DNA from: Paenibacillus sp. JJ-223
GTDB lineage: Bacteria > Bacillota > Bacilli > Paenibacillales > Paenibacillaceae
Reading direction: 5' to 3'
DNA: 64,000 nucleotides
Assembly: GCF_927798175.1 (NCBI RefSeq)
Contig: NZ_CAKMMP010000006.1
Location: forward strand, 62,001-126,000
The notes beneath the pieces were generated by a model. That model saw only the letters and a list, made by a program, of their open reading frames with translations, ran no database searches and had not been told where the DNA came from. This document shows positions 62,678 to 64,000 of the stretch, in pieces. How positions within the stretch are numbered: the stretch's first letter is position 1; every line of letters begins with the position of its first letter. A program made the position numbers and the translations under genes.

Positions 62678-63937
62678 TTATTTGCCCGACGAAGCGGACG
62701 GGATCACGTATTTGTTCAGCGCATCCTGACGGATCGCATAAAACACGTTATCGATGTACGTTGCTGCATTTTCGAACAACGGTGATGTAGAGCTTGTATA
62801 GGTATGCACGGTTTTCAGCGTTTCCGGATCGAGGATATATCCCGTTTTGGCAAAATCAAGTCGGTACATGCCATCCTGTGTGCGAACCATCTGCATTAGA
62901 ACAGGCTGCTCATCTTTGAAAATACGTTCCGTAACTTTACCTTTCATTGTGTAAAGCTCCAGCTTCTGTCCGGTCAGCAGGGTATAACCCTTGCCAGACG
63001 TTTGGATGTAGGCGTTGCCTGCAATGCTGCGTCCCCATGCCAATTTGCCGTCGGTACCGAAGCCCATCAGCTTGTTGCCCGTATTGGCGAAATTGGCACG
63101 CATAATGACAGAGCCGTCCTCGAGTACGGCAAGGGATTCGCCTCCGCCGTCTCCAATCGTGTTGGCATTGCTCGGGAACTGGTAGAAGGACAGGCGATTC
63201 AGCGTTTGATCATAAATTTCGACCTTCGGATTCGCTGCACGCTGCCAATAACCGCCGACTTTGGTTTGTTTGCTGGCATCTACGACGACTCGATGGTTGC
63301 CTGCTTGCAGCACTGCACCGTTGATCGTTTTGCTGCCGGTCAACGTCCCTTTTCGATCATACAGGGAGAGGGTGGAGCGAACGGTCCCGTTCGTTTGAAC
63401 GCCTTGGCTTGAGCTGACCAGGAGCGTGTCGTTGTCAAGCAGGTAGATCTCGGAAGGAGCCTGAACGTTCTTCACCCAATTGGTTTTGCCGGATGTATTA
63501 TACGAATACACTTTCTTGGTTCCATCGGAGTATGCCATGTAGACGTATGCCGTGCCGGTGCTGCTGTACAGGGATTTGGACGAGATCGTGTAAGGCCCGC
63601 TTTTTTCATGAAAAATGGTGCTCCATTTCAGCTGCCCGCTCGTGGCATCATAGGCTTGAAGAGAGTCAAGCTGCCAATCCAGGGTTGTATTGCTGCTCGT
63701 TTTGGTCACGGGCTGAGACGTATGCACATAAACGAGATTTTTGGTGGGAACGGCATGAAGCTCCTTGATCGAAACCTGTTCTTCCGTGTTGGCTTCGGAC
63801 AACACCACGGAAGGGGACGTCCACGAAGGCTTCGTTAACGCTTCAGCGGAACCGGCTCCGGTAATGCCGAAGAACAGGGCGCTGCCGAGCAGCAAGGCCG
63901 TCAAAGCTTTGGTGTTTCTTTTGTGGGAATGATGCAA
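62678..63937 (-). CDS. Secreted protein with PQQ-like beta-propeller repeats
   Basis: 419 residues from a TTG eight bases after GAAAGGTGG; the GTG at 63949 lies within that site. An N-terminal signal peptide (HKRNTKALTALLLGSALFFGITGAGSAEA) is followed by several PQQ-like blade motifs, for example LQAYDATSGQLKWSTIF and KVYSYNTSGKTNWVKNV. The repeats form a propeller that usually binds proteins or ligands; no enzyme motif is seen. The function is unknown. The downstream end has no clear terminator. Confidence 0.75.
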   Translation of the reverse strand: MHHSHKRNTKALTALLLGSALFFGITGAGSAEALTKPSWTSPSVVLSEANTEEQVSIKELHAVPTKNLVYVHTSQPVTKTSSNTTLDWQLDSLQAYDATSGQLKWSTIFHEKSGPYTISSKSLYSSTGTAYVYMAYSDGTKKVYSYNTSGKTNWVKNVQAPSEIYLLDNDTLLVSSSQGVQTNGTVRSTLSLYDRKGTLTGSKTINGAVLQAGNHRVVVDASKQTKVGGYWQRAANPKVEIYDQTLNRLSFYQFPSNANTIGDGGGESLAVLEDGSVIMRANFANTGNKLMGFGTDGKLAWGRSIAGNAYIQTSGKGYTLLTGQKLELYTMKGKVTERIFKDEQPVLMQMVRTQDGMYRLDFAKTGYILDPETLKTVHTYTSSTSPLFENAATYIDNVFYAIRQDALNKYVIPSASSGK

Positions 63938-64000
63938 GAGATAGACCACCTTTCAGTTATCGAAATACATGTAACTGTTGAATTCTACCATTTCGAGTTG

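Noticed and set aside
1..64000. CRISPR arrays, insertion sequences, prophage genes, tRNA or rRNA genes
   Set aside because: No regularly spaced repeats, transposase or integrase motifs, or tRNA-like cloverleafs with CCA-type ends were found while reading.

Overview
The window looks like chromosomal DNA of a Paenibacillus-type bacterium (Bacillota, Paenibacillaceae). The evidence is moderate GC, strong AAGGAGG-type ribosome binding sites, frequent TTG starts, U-tailed hairpin terminators, and a gene set typical of that group: CcpA-type cre sites, GlcT/RAT control of ptsG, mtlA-mtlR-mtlF-mtlD order, split gcvPA/gcvPB, lplABC-like sugar transporters and large membrane-bound AraC regulators. The genus is inferred from family resemblance; no database search was possible. 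No insertion sequence, prophage, CRISPR array, rRNA or tRNA was recognised.

Layout. 1-4.9 kb: start of a membrane protein, a polysaccharide deacetylase, ilvD and an acyltransferase. 5-10.3 kb: a forward run of kdgK, eda, an alpha/beta hydrolase, a HAD phosphatase, a sirtuin and an aldo/keto reductase. 10.4-15.3 kb: an AraC regulator divergent from galK-galE-galT. 15.7-19.2 kb: iron alcohol dehydrogenase, then yuaF-floT behind a SigW-like promoter. 19.4-24.6 kb: glcT, then ptsG-ptsH-ptsI with a RAT/terminator leader. 24.8-30 kb: gcvT-gcvPA-gcvPB (minus) under a tandem glycine riboswitch, with gcvH divergent. 30.5-35.6 kb: mannitol operon. 35.8-38.8 kb: a small Cys-rich protein and a MutS2-like ATPase with a long leader. 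38.9-47.7 kb: a rhamnogalacturonan-type locus (AraC sensor-regulator, two permeases, two solute-binding lipoproteins, GH105 hydrolase). 48-54.3 kb: pullulanase, L25/Ctc, an unknown protein, a WYL regulator and a HIRAN-like protein. 54.4-60.1 kb: glycosyltransferase, TerC-family protein under a manganese riboswitch, then rtcB with an AAA+ ATPase. 60.3-64 kb: a GlsB-type membrane protein, msrA, an RlmA-type 23S rRNA methyltransferase and a secreted beta-propeller protein.

How the genes work together. Most of the window handles sugar uptake and entry into central metabolism: the general PTS (ptsH, ptsI) with glucose and mannitol permeases, the Leloir galactose pathway, KDG/KDPG breakdown, pectin-fragment uptake and alpha-glucan debranching. 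Several of these genes have cre-like sites, in line with carbon catabolite repression.

The most interesting signals are two minus-strand leaders that look like ribosome-controlled transcription attenuators. One precedes the MutS2-like gene: promoter, strong ribosome binding site, a 7-codon ORF (MSVSVLN), a 12-bp helix whose 5' strand is the last four codons of that ORF, and a competing antiterminator/terminator. The other precedes the 23S rRNA methyltransferase: promoter, a 9-codon ORF ending Arg-Tyr-Arg, and a terminator starting a few bases after its stop codon. Both downstream genes belong to families linked to ribosome stress or ribosome-targeting antibiotics. A third candidate is rtcB paired with an AAA+ ATPase, preceded by a short independent transcript and a 6-codon ORF overlapping the rtcB start.
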